The notes under the pieces were generated by a model. It saw nothing but the letters and a program-made list of their open reading frames with translations. It was not told the origin of the DNA and made no database searches. From Chloromonas sp. AAM2 (lineage: Eukaryota > Chlorophyta > Chlorophyceae > Chlamydomonadales > Chlamydomonadaceae): 17,828 nucleotides of DNA. The DNA is taken from the NCBI GenBank assembly GCA_004335635.1, contig QAXH01005283.1:99588-117415 (forward strand). The letters run 5' to 3'. Positions 17,734 through 17,828 of this stretch are shown in pieces (the first letter of the stretch is position 1; every line of letters begins with the position of its first letter). The position numbers and the translations under genes are program-made.

Positions 17734-17828
17734 TGCAAGTCCATTTCCACTTATATATTTATATGTATTTACACCAGGGAAGCCGTCAGAGGACACGGAA
17801 CGGGATGGGCACCGCCCTGGCCTACCCT
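17734..17828 (+). other. 3' flank of the TMEM151-like gene
   Basis: Sequence after the TGA at 17731-17733. It includes an AT-rich patch (ATATATTTATATGTATTTAC, about 17753-17772) that may lie in the 3' UTR. No TGTAA is present before the window ends. Confidence 0.4.

Noticed and set aside
1..17828. CRISPR array, tRNA or rRNA genes, bacterial operon
   Set aside because: No regularly spaced repeats with unique spacers were seen, no cloverleaf or rRNA core sequence was noticed, and gene structure is clearly eukaryotic. I could not run covariance-model searches.

Overview
The window looks like nuclear DNA of a chlorophycean green alga of the Chlamydomonas/Haematococcus kind. Genes are broken into short GC-richer exons by introns of about 80-1900 nt with GTGCGC/GTGAGT-type donors and GCAG acceptors. 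Spacers and introns are TG/CA-rich, and several proteins carry Ala/Ser-rich tails. The exact genus is a guess. Nothing bacterial (operons, Shine-Dalgarno sites, CRISPR) was seen.

Layout. Positions 1-3161 hold no convincing gene: a short interspersed repeat (repeat A) partly arranged as a foldback, a (GT)15 microsatellite, a small unidentified coding-like fragment and a 41-bp direct repeat. Positions 3162-6424 (+) hold a seven-exon family-16 (METTL21-like) protein methyltransferase, one of whose introns must use a GC-AG splice pair. Positions 6425-8264 are the spacer between convergent genes. Positions 9943-8265 (-) hold a six-exon, 224-residue thioredoxin-like protein with a probable organelle targeting peptide and an unusual CYVC active site split by an intron. 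A 397-bp divergent spacer separates it from COQ9 (10341-14072, +), the mitochondrial ubiquinone-biosynthesis lipid-binding protein. The first intron of COQ9 (1895 nt) contains a decayed antisense LINE. After a 1.5-kb spacer with a 17-bp minisatellite, 15579-17733 (+) encodes a TMEM151-like membrane protein, complete except for one extra base near 16904 that breaks its frame.

Four multi-exon models were built by hand by requiring splice phases to match. The thioredoxin-like and COQ9 models close exactly in frame (224 and 373 codons). The methyltransferase model closes at 360 codons with an uncertain first exon. The TMEM151-like model closes only if one base is discounted. The genes do not form an obvious pathway. 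The only suggestive pairing is the head-to-head thioredoxin-like/COQ9 promoter region. Two interspersed repeat families (A and B) recur in introns and spacers, and one copy of A appears to supply the pyrimidine tract of a 3' splice site. I found no convincing new defence or metabolic system.
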